Below are positions 35,826-44,381 of a stretch of 64,000 nucleotides of DNA, one piece after another (the stretch's first letter is position 1; each line of letters opens with the position of its first letter). The translations under genes were made by a program, and so were the position numbers. Below the pieces are notes generated by a model that ran no database searches, was not told the origin of the DNA, and saw only the letters and a program-made list of their open reading frames with translations. Location: NCBI RefSeq assembly GCF_022808675.1, contig NZ_JAKZKV010000001.1, positions 744,001 through 808,000 of the forward strand, read 5' to 3'. This stretch comes from Parabacteroides sp. FAFU027. Its GTDB lineage: Bacteria > Bacteroidota > Bacteroidia > Bacteroidales > UBA7332.

Positions 35826-38800
35826 TTAAGCGCCTTCTACTTCCTGTTTTTTATGTTTACGTTTCATCATTTCGTAAGCCACCGGCATCGCAATGAAGAA
35901 TGTAGAATATGTACCGATTACCACCCCGATAAACATCGCAAAGGTAAAGCTTCGGATGGTATCACCACCAAGGATGAAGATACAAAGCAATACGATCGAC
36001 GTACATAATGAAGTACTCATGGTACGAGACAGAGTCGAGTTCAATGAGTCATCCATCAGTCGTTTCAGGTCACGTTTCGGATAGTTGTGCATAATCTCAC
36101 GGATACGGTCAAAGATGATCACCGTGTCATTTACAGAATAACCGATTACGGTCAACACCGCAGCGATAAACGACTGGTCCACATCCATAGAGAACGGTAC
36201 AATCTTATAGAAGAACGAGTACACACCGACAATAATTAATGTATCGTGAAGCAATGATGCAATCGTACCCACACTAAATGCCATATCACGGAAACGGACA
36301 AAGATATAAATACCCATTGCAATCACCGCAAAGAATACTGCCCAGATCGCTCCCTGAAGAATATCCTTAGCAATTGCAGGACCTACCTTTTGAGAACTTA
36401 CGATATTATTAGAAACAAATTGCTCCATTGTCGTTCCGGCTGGCAATAAAGGTTTGAGTCCCTGATAGAACTTCTGGTTAATCTCTGTGTCAATTGCAGG
36501 ATCATTCTCTGCTATACGGTAGTTGGTTGTTACACGTATCTGGTTGCTTGAACCAATCGTGATAGCTCCAACAGCGTAATCACCAAAGAAAGGTTTCAGA
36601 TCGTCTGTGATTTTAGCAGTTTCTACCGGTTTATCAAAACGAATAATATAGTTACGACCACCTGTAAAGTCAATACCCGGTTTCAATCCATTGAAAACGA
36701 ATGAAGCCACAATAACTAATCCAAGGATAGCTGAAGCCATATAACCTTTCTTACGAACTGCAACCCATTTGTAAGTCGGATTTACAAAGATATTTTTGAA
36801 AGCCTTGGTTGTAAAGGTCAGGTCATTGAATTTACCTTTAGCAAATGCACTTTCGTACATCAAACGAGTCAGGAACACAGAGGTAAAGAATGAACAGACG
36901 ATACCGATAATGGTTGTTGTCGCAAATCCTTTAATTACACCTGTACCGAAGTAGAACAGGATAATACCCGTAATGATCGAAGTTAAGTTCGAGTCAAAGA
37001 TAGCAGCAAAAGCATGTTTGTATCCTTCTTCTACGGCTTTGCGAACCGGTTTTCCTCCACGCATCTCTTCTTTAGTTCGTTCGTAGATAAGTACGTTCGC
37101 ATCCACAGCAATTGCCAGCGCCAATACCAAACCGGCAATACCTGACAGAGTCAGTACTGACTGGAAGGACGCCAGAATACCCATAGTAAAGAAGAGGTTC
37201 ACAATCAGTGCTGCATTTGCAATCAATCCAGGAATAACTCCATAGACACTGATCATATAAATAAAGATCAACAGCAAGGCAATACCGCAAGAAAGCAATC
37301 CATTATGAATAGCTTCTTTACCCAAAGAAGGACCTACGATATCTTCCTGTACGATTCTCACGGAAGCAGCCATTTTACCTGACTTCAATACGTTTGCCAA
37401 GTCTTTTGCTTCATCCGGTGTAAAGTTTCCGGTAATTGAGGAACGTCCACCAGTGATTTCATCGTTCACGCGAGGGAAAGAATATACATAATTATCAAGA
37501 ACAATTGCAATTGATTTGCCGATATTCTCTTTAGTCAGACGAGCCCATTCTTTAGCTCCTTCAGCATCCATAGTCATGCTTACGCTGGCGTTAGCGCCAT
37601 GTTGCTCGAAGTCTGCATTTGCATCAGTTACCACATCGCCACTCAAAGGTGCTTTACCGTTACGGTTAATTACCTTGATAGCTACCAGTTGATAGAATTG
37701 CTCATTCTTATCAATAGCTTTAACAGTCCAACGGAACTGAACGTTACGTGGCATTACGTCACGAACCGCTTTCATACGAAGGAATGCTCCGATCTGAGCT
37801 GTGTCACGGTAGTGAGCGATACCAACAACCGGACTTTTGGGCTGCAATCCCTGCATGCTCATCAAAGAGAGCAAAGGATATTGAGCTTTAATATCTTTGT
37901 CGTTTTTACCTGCAGCTTGTTCTCCGGCTCCCTGACCTTGTGCTTTACTTTTGATTTTTGCCAAAAGTGCTTTTTCAGAAGTCCCCGTAGTGTCAGCTGA
38001 AGCTGTTTTAGTCGAATCGGCTGAAACTTTAGTTGAATCTGTTACTTCAGCTACAGCTCCTTTTTTCGATTTCTTGAGGTCACGGATAACGTTATTCGCA
38101 GTCATCAGGTTTTGGTAAACCTCTTCCAGATTGTATGTTGTCCAGAATTCGAGGTTAGCGCTACCCTGAAGCAGTTTGCGCACACGTTCCGGCTCTTTAA
38201 CACCCGGAAGCTCGACCAGGATACGACCATCCTGCTCCAGACGCTGAATGTTCGGCGCAACCACACCAAAGCGGTCGATACGGGTACGAAGTACGTTGAA
38301 AGAGTTGCTGATTGCACTTTCAAGCTCGGTTTTCAGAACTTTGATTACTTCTGCATCCGAGCTGGTAGTCGAGATTTTATCTTTAAACTGGAAACTAAAC
38401 AATGCTGCCAATCGTGCATTTGGCTCCAACTTCTTGTACTCCTGAGCAAAGAAGTCAATATAGTTACCCTGTTCTTTCATTTGGCGGGCAGATGCTGCCG
38501 CCAGGGCCTTGTTGAAATTCTCATCCTGATTGTAACCGGAGAACGATTTCAATACATCTGCAACATTAAGTTCCAGAATAACGTTCATACCACCTTTCAG
38601 GTCAAGACCCAAATTAATTTCCATTTCACGGCATTCTTTCAAGGTATAGCCCAACCACACTTTCTGAGAAGAAAGCGAGTCAATATACTGGCTCATTTTT
38701 ACTCTGTCTCCGTGAGATGCCTCTTCTGCCTGTTTGGCATAATGATGCGTTACCACCGAAAAAGAGAGGTAGAATAAGCAGACTAAGGTAAGCAATACCG

Positions 38801-38831
38801 AAAATACTCTTACGAATCCTCTGTTTAACAT
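35826..38831 (-). CDS. secDF: Fused protein translocase subunit SecDF
   Basis: 1001 aa, SecD and SecF in one chain, as is usual in Bacteroidota. First membrane helix at about 8-26, then GLDLKGGMNVILEL (SecD start), a periplasmic region with the conserved DGRILVELPGV, and a low-complexity Lys/Ala/Thr/Ser stretch near 255-310 that is an insert relative to E. coli SecD. The SecD membrane bundle ends in DANVLIYERTKEE. SecF begins near 700 with GIDFTGGRNYIIRF and ends with NDTVIIFDRIRE plus more helices. It uses the proton gradient to pull exported proteins across the inner membrane. Monocistronic, with a leader of about 150 nt. Confidence 0.97.
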   Translation of the reverse strand: MLNRGFVRVFSVLLTLVCLFYLSFSVVTHHYAKQAEEASHGDRVKMSQYIDSLSSQKVWLGYTLKECREMEINLGLDLKGGMNVILELNVADVLKSFSGYNQDENFNKALAAASARQMKEQGNYIDFFAQEYKKLEPNARLAALFSFQFKDKISTTSSDAEVIKVLKTELESAISNSFNVLRTRIDRFGVVAPNIQRLEQDGRILVELPGVKEPERVRKLLQGSANLEFWTTYNLEEVYQNLMTANNVIRDLKKSKKGAVAEVTDSTKVSADSTKTASADTTGTSEKALLAKIKSKAQGQGAGEQAAGKNDKDIKAQYPLLSLMSMQGLQPKSPVVGIAHYRDTAQIGAFLRMKAVRDVMPRNVQFRWTVKAIDKNEQFYQLVAIKVINRNGKAPLSGDVVTDANADFEQHGANASVSMTMDAEGAKEWARLTKENIGKSIAIVLDNYVYSFPRVNDEITGGRSSITGNFTPDEAKDLANVLKSGKMAASVRIVQEDIVGPSLGKEAIHNGLLSCGIALLLIFIYMISVYGVIPGLIANAALIVNLFFTMGILASFQSVLTLSGIAGLVLALAIAVDANVLIYERTKEEMRGGKPVRKAVEEGYKHAFAAIFDSNLTSIITGIILFYFGTGVIKGFATTTIIGIVCSFFTSVFLTRLMYESAFAKGKFNDLTFTTKAFKNIFVNPTYKWVAVRKKGYMASAILGLVIVASFVFNGLKPGIDFTGGRNYIIRFDKPVETAKITDDLKPFFGDYAVGAITIGSSNQIRVTTNYRIAENDPAIDTEINQKFYQGLKPLLPAGTTMEQFVSNNIVSSQKVGPAIAKDILQGAIWAVFFAVIAMGIYIFVRFRDMAFSVGTIASLLHDTLIIVGVYSFFYKIVPFSMDVDQSFIAAVLTVIGYSVNDTVIIFDRIREIMHNYPKRDLKRLMDDSLNSTLSRTMSTSLCTSIVLLCIFILGGDTIRSFTFAMFIGVVIGTYSTFFIAMPVAYEMMKRKHKKQEVEGA

Positions 38832-39182
38832 TTGAAAATCACATTTATTGTTTGGTTAATAATTATTTTACGCTATTCATCGGGAGTACCACATTAGATT
38901 TAGTTATCGTAAACCATCAAAACAATGGAAAAAACGAGCATCTAAAACTAACTACACCCCATGGTTAGTGTTAAATTAGCTTGCAAATATAGATGTTTTT
39001 TCCGTTCTCCCTATAAAAATGAGAGCAAATTGTACGGTTTGTTCATGCGAACACGATATACATCAGAATTTCTGTCAGTTAGCAAAACCCAAAATAAGAA
39101 ACCGGCCATTTGATTAAATAGAAAAGCTTATTTATTCTGACAACTAATTCTGAAATCCGGATTGTTTCCCGCAAACTATATT
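38832..39182. other. Gap between PAP2 and secDF genes
   Basis: 351 bp with no supportable gene. It contains the secDF -7 box and a leader of about 150 nt, longer than most here; I found no recognisable riboswitch fold in it. Confidence 0.55.
38984..38991 (-). promoter_or_regulatory. Candidate -7 box for secDF
   Basis: Minus strand reads TATATTTG, matching TAnnTTTG, about 155 bp upstream of the secDF ATG. Confidence 0.5.
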
Positions 39183-40190
39183 TTACTCAATGCTTTTCGT
39201 TTTCCAGTACGGTTTTCTCTTTTCGAAAAACTCAGCATGCTCCATCAATCCGTGATACCTTTTGTTAAAATAGACGAATAACACATTGCTCAGGTAATAA
39301 AATAACCCGGCTGTAATCAATCCGGCAATCACATCGATCAGATAATGAGCTTCAATGTAAACCGTTGCCATTACCAGGCAAATATAAAAAGGTATAATGG
39401 CTGCCAGCAACCTATAGCGACGCTTACGCCAGATCAGAAGTAAAATCAGGGTTGAAATACCGACATGAGAGCTCGGAAACGCAGCGGTAGGACGTTCTCC
39501 CACCTGTTGTGTATGTTCAACCATCTTAAAAAAGATACCCGAATTATTAGCCGTCTCATTTAAAGTAGAATGGTAATTAAAATAGCGTCCCACTTCAGGG
39601 AAGATTCCGGCATGTACATTTTCAAGTCCTATCGCGGGGAAATAATACTGTGGACCGGCAGTCGGAAACAGAATATAGATGATGTAGTAAATGTAAAATG
39701 AGCAAAGTACTACAAAAAAGAAGTGCTCGAAATGCTTTTTCCCGAAAAAAAAGAAATAGAGGCTAGAGCCGAGAATAATCGGATAATAGGCAAAATAGCC
39801 CATATTAACCAACTCACTAAACCAGTGCTGCGGAATTGCCTGCCGAAACAACAAAGCCGGCTGACACCCAAAAATCATCTGCTCCCACCCCGCCAATAAA
39901 TAGTCATGGTTAATCAGTGCCCGGTTTATCTCATAGGTATCGGGATACCAAAAGGAAAGCAAAGCCCCTACAAAAGCGTATCTTGCCAGCTTAACTACCC
40001 ACCAGTGACGAAGCGAATTGAAGTAAGCGAGGATAAAAATGGTCACAGCAATCATCAGGCGCAATCCCACCAGTTCAAGCGGATTGGCCAATCGGCCCAT
40101 CACACTAAGAATAAGGATGGTAGTAAAAAGGATATATGCAAATGTGATTTTCTCAACTGCAAGAAATCGGATAGGGAGTCTGTTAGCCAT
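39183..40190 (-). CDS. PAP2-superfamily membrane phosphatase/phosphotransferase
   Basis: 335 aa from the ATG at 40190, one base after the stop of the upstream gene; longer starts would overlap that gene. About seven membrane helices. PAP2 motifs are seen late in the chain: RPTAAFPSSHVGIS (the SGH-type motif with PSSH) and YIEAHYLIDVIAG (final His and Asp). Family members remove phosphate from lipid phosphates or transfer phospho-head groups; the architecture recalls Aur1-like inositol-phosphoceramide synthases. Bacteroidota make sphingolipids, so a role there is possible but unproven. Coupled to the SDR gene. Confidence 0.8.
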   Translation of the reverse strand: MANRLPIRFLAVEKITFAYILFTTILILSVMGRLANPLELVGLRLMIAVTIFILAYFNSLRHWWVVKLARYAFVGALLSFWYPDTYEINRALINHDYLLAGWEQMIFGCQPALLFRQAIPQHWFSELVNMGYFAYYPIILGSSLYFFFFGKKHFEHFFFVVLCSFYIYYIIYILFPTAGPQYYFPAIGLENVHAGIFPEVGRYFNYHSTLNETANNSGIFFKMVEHTQQVGERPTAAFPSSHVGISTLILLLIWRKRRYRLLAAIIPFYICLVMATVYIEAHYLIDVIAGLITAGLFYYLSNVLFVYFNKRYHGLMEHAEFFEKRKPYWKTKSIE

Positions 40191-40191
40191 G

Positions 40192-41199
40192 TCAGAGCCA
40201 GTGTTGTTGTTTATACCATTGTATGGATTCCTCCAGTCCTTTTGACAAATCGTATTCGGGTACAAAGCCGAGCTCCGATTGAAGGGAGGAAATATCGCAA
40301 AGCCAATTGCGCTGCTTCATTATTTTGTACTTATCGGCATTCAGCGTACTGACTTTTCCGAAAAGCGAGGCCCATTTCTGAGCACACAAAGATACAACTT
40401 TTACTATATGTAATGGCAATGTAACGGCAATGACCCGTTTTTTGGGCAAATAGCGTTGCACCAACTCCCTGAAATCACTGGCCAGATAAGATTTTCCATC
40501 TGAGATAAAATAGGAACGGCCGGTCACCGGACTTTCAATGGCAAGAAACACCACACGGGCCAAATCTTTGACATAAATAAATGAAAGAAGCTGTGGAACA
40601 CGCCCCATACCCAAATCAAATCCGGCTTTGATAGTCTTGATCATCAGAAAATAATCTTTCTCCCTCGGGCCGTAAACGCCGGTCGGACGGAGAATGACAT
40701 ACGGAAAATCTTTAAGGTTTTCCAGATACTGTTCTGCCTTTCTTTTACTCAGTCCATAAGCGGTATTCGGCTGCGGCAAATAATCAGGCTGTATCGGCTG
40801 CATCGTCACTTCATCAAACGGTCCGCAAACACTGAGACTGCTCATGTAAATGAATTTCTTAGGTTGAATGCCAGCCATACGCAACCCCTCGACCAGATTT
40901 TGAGTAAAATGGAAATTGATCCGGTCAAAATCCTCCGGTTTAGCCACCTTTGTTGCCCCCATATTATGTACCACATAATCCCAGCCGCCGAATTCCTTAC
41001 GGCAGTCATGCAATTGACCAATCAGCTTATCCCGGCTCCCGAAGTTCAGATCAATGAATTTAATTCGTGAGTCCTGAAGATACTCCCGGCTACTGGTACT
41101 CCGTATTCCGGCCCATACTTCATATCCACGTCTTAACGCCTCTTCAACAATAAAACTGCCAATAAATCCGCTGGCTCCGGTGATTAATATCTTACTCAT
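40192..41199 (-). CDS. NAD(P)-dependent epimerase/dehydratase, extended SDR family
   Basis: 335 aa from the ATG at 41199. N-terminal Rossmann fold with ITGASGFIGSFIVEEALRRG, the catalytic tyrosine in NTAYGLSKRKAEQYL (YxxxK), and RPTGVYGPREKDYF downstream. The region after 240 diverges from sugar epimerases and resembles the 3-beta-hydroxysteroid dehydrogenase-like branch. The substrate may be a nucleotide sugar or a lipid. It precedes the PAP2 gene by a single base, so the two are translationally coupled, pointing to a joint step in lipid or envelope metabolism. Confidence 0.82.
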   Translation of the reverse strand: MSKILITGASGFIGSFIVEEALRRGYEVWAGIRSTSSREYLQDSRIKFIDLNFGSRDKLIGQLHDCRKEFGGWDYVVHNMGATKVAKPEDFDRINFHFTQNLVEGLRMAGIQPKKFIYMSSLSVCGPFDEVTMQPIQPDYLPQPNTAYGLSKRKAEQYLENLKDFPYVILRPTGVYGPREKDYFLMIKTIKAGFDLGMGRVPQLLSFIYVKDLARVVFLAIESPVTGRSYFISDGKSYLASDFRELVQRYLPKKRVIAVTLPLHIVKVVSLCAQKWASLFGKVSTLNADKYKIMKQRNWLCDISSLQSELGFVPEYDLSKGLEESIQWYKQQHWL

Positions 41200-41235
41200 G
41201 ACTATCAATATCTGATTTCAAAACTTTGGCGGCTG

Positions 41236-41243
41236 CAAAAATA
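41236..41243 (-). promoter_or_regulatory. Candidate -7 box for the SDR-PAP2 operon
   Basis: Minus strand reads TATTTTTG, matching TAnnTTTG, giving a leader of about 33 nt. Confidence 0.55.
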
Positions 41244-41594
41244 GGGAAATTTTAGCGCTATTCGGGTTAAGCTCTTATTATCCCTCTATTCTATAATGTT
41301 TTTTCAGCGTGAACTCACACCTCTCTCTTTGGGATTTTCACATCACTGGAAAAGAATCCACTTTCTCTGAAAATTTGTCCACCTGTTTAATCATCAGAAA
41401 CAATCTTAATAAAGACCAAATTCCCAACTGTATCTCTTTCCATCACAAAGTACAATTTTCCATTTTCCACAACACGCCTAATCCATTAATTTGCAAATGG
41501 TTTAACGGAGAATTGCTTATCTGCACTGACAGATTGCAATAGTATGTATCATACCATTATTTTCATTTTTGTTAATCACTTAATCAATTTATCT
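41244..41594. other. Intergenic region upstream of the T9SS beta-repeat protein
   Basis: About 350 bp with no supportable gene. A near-match to the -7 box (CATTTTTG at 41564-41571) lies 23 bp before the ATG at 41595 and may drive the rightward gene. Confidence 0.5.
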
Positions 41595-44252
41595 ATGAGA
41601 AAAATTAGACTTCTTTTGGTCGCTGCGGCGGCGTTTATTGGAGCAATGACCGCATTGGCCACTACTGCTCCGAGTTATATTGTAAATGAGGCTTTTACCG
41701 GCTTAACTGCTTATCCTACAGGGTGGGGTACAGGAACAGCTCTTTATGGTGGTTCTGCCGGAGCAACAATTGCCAGCGATAAATTAACTGTTTCCGCATC
41801 TGCTGGTGGTGGTAACCGAGGTCTTACAATAAATCATCCAAGTAGTGGTTCAGAAACACTTGTATATGTCGATTTCGATTGGACAATCACGTCTGCAACA
41901 GTTGGGTACAGAAATGCACTCGGCCTATACTTACATGACAGCAATGGTTATGACATTTTGGGATTGTATCTCTCTGGTAACGATGCTAAATTTCACCTTC
42001 AGAATTTAGATAATTCAACTGCTGCTTTTCTTAGTGGAGGAAACTTCAATAAAGCTGCTGCGGATAATACGTCATGTAACACATTAAATGCCTCAACAAT
42101 AACCACATTATCTTGGTCTACAGGAACCACTTATAATGTCAAAGCGACATTAGACATTTCTAATCATACTGTCACCTATTTAAAAATCACAAATAATTCA
42201 ACAAGCGCATTTTATGAAACTACTGGAAGTCTTAACTTTCTAAATACTAGTGCTGCCAATATCTCGAAAATAAGTATTTTTAATTCAAGAGCAAATAATA
42301 CCGGTACCAATGGTAGTACTGTTACTTTTAGTAATGCTATTGACAATTTCAAAACCTATAAAATGGTGGAAATTACAGGAACTGCAAATGTTACAATCAA
42401 CTATCTGGATACTGACGGTAATACTATTAAAACTGCCAGAACAGAGGCAGATCAAGTTATTGGTTCTACATATCCAGCACTCTCTACAGACAAAGCGTCC
42501 TTCAATGACGGTTCATTCTACTATGCTTATGATGCAACAGCAACAACAGCCGACAATGTAGTTGTTGCATCTGGAGGCTCTGCAATCAATCTGAAATTCA
42601 AAAAAACAGCCTTGACAGCCGGTACATATACCTGGACAAATGCCAGCAGTGCAAACTGGAACGAAACAGAAGCAAACTTCACAACAGACGGAAGCAATAG
42701 TCTTGCTTACCAAAACAGCAATGCGGTATCCTTCCCTGCTACTGCAACACAGAAAAGCGTATCTCTGACCGGAGCCTTAGATCTTGGCAGCAATAATGTA
42801 AATCTTGCAGGAGATGGTTATACTCTTGCAGGTTCAGGAAGTCTTACAGGTACAGGTACATTGAACCTGAATCTAAATACGGGCGAAACAGCTTCATTGA
42901 ACTTAACAAATAATCTGACCGGCGGTGTTGCCATTAATGGAGGTATTGCTGTTATCCTTAAAGATGCAGCAGCGTCTAAACTTACTGTTGCAAACGGAGC
43001 AACATTAAATCTTAGCACAGGCGCAGCATTTAGCAAAGCTATTACCGGAGCAACCGGTTCTCTGAATATCCTGCCGACATCTAATGTTACTTATTCATCT
43101 GCCATTACAGGCGTTGATGCATTAAACTACGCATTGCCATCAGCCGGATCAGTAACTACCGCTGGGGTATTTTCTTCTATGCCGATTCTGAATAATAATT
43201 ACAGCGGAGCGATTAACGTGGGCACTTCACTTACGGCTGCAATGTTTGGCTCAACCATTAATTTCACCAGCAACAAAGTCGCTTTAGGGGATAATGTATC
43301 AATGGTTTACACAACAAACCCTGCAACTGATGGCTCCACAACGGTCTCTATCGGTGAATTGACAGGAACTTCAGCATCAAAAATAATGGGTGCGCGTTTA
43401 AGAACTCTTACTTACTCGATCGGAGGTTTGAATACTGATGCTGTATTTGCTGGTACTTTTGAAAATTTTGCTGCTGATGCATGGAGTAATATACCAGTAC
43501 TCAACATCACAAAAGTAGGAACTGGCTCTTTAACTCTGACAGGAAACAATTCTGCATATCTTTCAGGTACAGCCACTGTTAGCGCCGGTAGACTTATTGT
43601 AAATGGATCTTTAGGAACTACTGCTGTTGTTGCAACTGTAGGAGCTAACGGAACTCTTAGCGGTACCGGTACCATCAACGGTGCAACTACCGTAAACGGA
43701 ACACTTGAAGGAAACCTTAACTTCGGAAGCACACTTTCACTTGCAGGAACAACCAATCTGACAGTGAATGGATTCAATACCGGTGAATACAACGTTGTTA
43801 ATGTGACAGGTGCTGCAACTACCGGTGGAACACTGAACGTGACTGTAAATGCTGCGACTGCTCCGGAAGTAGGCACTGCAATCAAATTGATCAATGCAGG
43901 TTCTTACGCTGGTGGATTCACAACTGTAAATGTTCCTATCGGATACGCTTACACCGAAGCAACAGGAACTCTTACCTACAATGGAACTGGTGTCCCTACC
44001 GCCATCAACAATGGTAAAGCAGGTGCAGTAAGCATCTATCCTACCCTGACAAAAGGTAGCATTAATGTTACCAATGCAAAAGCTGCAACAATTGAAGTTA
44101 GCAACGTAGCTGGTGTTACTGTTCAGATCGTAAAATCAACTGACGACAACACTTCTCTTCAACTGTCGGCATTGTCAAATGGAGCTTACATCGTAAAAGT
44201 TAGTTTGGCTAACGGTTCAGTAAAAGTTCAAAAAGTGATTCTTCAGAAATAA
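41595..44252 (+). CDS. T9SS-exported protein with autotransporter-type beta repeats
   Basis: 885 aa from the ATG at 41595, where the signal peptide starts (MRKIRLLLVAAAAFIGAM); the frame opens 17 codons earlier. Residues about 25-260 look like a lectin-type beta sandwich. A MucBP-like module follows (VTINYLDTDGNTIKTAR). The middle is low-complexity Thr/Ala/Gly/Asn sequence forming beta-helix strands, including autotransporter-associated repeats (GTGSLTLTGNNSAYLSG, SAGRLIVNGSLG). The end is a type A T9SS sorting domain (VSIYPTLTKGSINVTNAK...GAYIVKV). It is probably an adhesin or matrix protein on the cell surface. Confidence 0.8.
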   Translation: MRKIRLLLVAAAAFIGAMTALATTAPSYIVNEAFTGLTAYPTGWGTGTALYGGSAGATIASDKLTVSASAGGGNRGLTINHPSSGSETLVYVDFDWTITSATVGYRNALGLYLHDSNGYDILGLYLSGNDAKFHLQNLDNSTAAFLSGGNFNKAAADNTSCNTLNASTITTLSWSTGTTYNVKATLDISNHTVTYLKITNNSTSAFYETTGSLNFLNTSAANISKISIFNSRANNTGTNGSTVTFSNAIDNFKTYKMVEITGTANVTINYLDTDGNTIKTARTEADQVIGSTYPALSTDKASFNDGSFYYAYDATATTADNVVVASGGSAINLKFKKTALTAGTYTWTNASSANWNETEANFTTDGSNSLAYQNSNAVSFPATATQKSVSLTGALDLGSNNVNLAGDGYTLAGSGSLTGTGTLNLNLNTGETASLNLTNNLTGGVAINGGIAVILKDAAASKLTVANGATLNLSTGAAFSKAITGATGSLNILPTSNVTYSSAITGVDALNYALPSAGSVTTAGVFSSMPILNNNYSGAINVGTSLTAAMFGSTINFTSNKVALGDNVSMVYTTNPATDGSTTVSIGELTGTSASKIMGARLRTLTYSIGGLNTDAVFAGTFENFAADAWSNIPVLNITKVGTGSLTLTGNNSAYLSGTATVSAGRLIVNGSLGTTAVVATVGANGTLSGTGTINGATTVNGTLEGNLNFGSTLSLAGTTNLTVNGFNTGEYNVVNVTGAATTGGTLNVTVNAATAPEVGTAIKLINAGSYAGGFTTVNVPIGYAYTEATGTLTYNGTGVPTAINNGKAGAVSIYPTLTKGSINVTNAKAATIEVSNVAGVTVQIVKSTDDNTSLQLSALSNGAYIVKVSLANGSVKVQKVILQK

Positions 44253-44279
44253 AGAATACGAGTGTATCAAAATGCATCA

Positions 44280-44309
44280 AAGGCGCTTCGGAAACGGAGC
44301 GCTTTTTTG
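44280..44309 (+). terminator. Terminator of the beta-repeat protein gene
   Basis: 8-bp stem GCGCTTCG/CGGAGCGC with a GAAA tetraloop, then six T. Confidence 0.85.
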
Positions 44310-44342
44310 TTCTCCGGGAGTAAGACCAATTAGATGATTCCC

Positions 44343-44350
44343 TATCTTTG
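44343..44350 (+). promoter_or_regulatory. -7 box for the GH92 gene
   Basis: TATCTTTG, matching TAnnTTTG, 31 bp before the ATG at 44382. Confidence 0.6.
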
Positions 44351-44381
44351 GGCTCTCTTTTAAAAATCAGTCGATACTCTC

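Noticed and set aside
38112-38777. 221-aa plus-strand open frame inside secDF
   Set aside because: Antisense to SecD; no start context or known domain.
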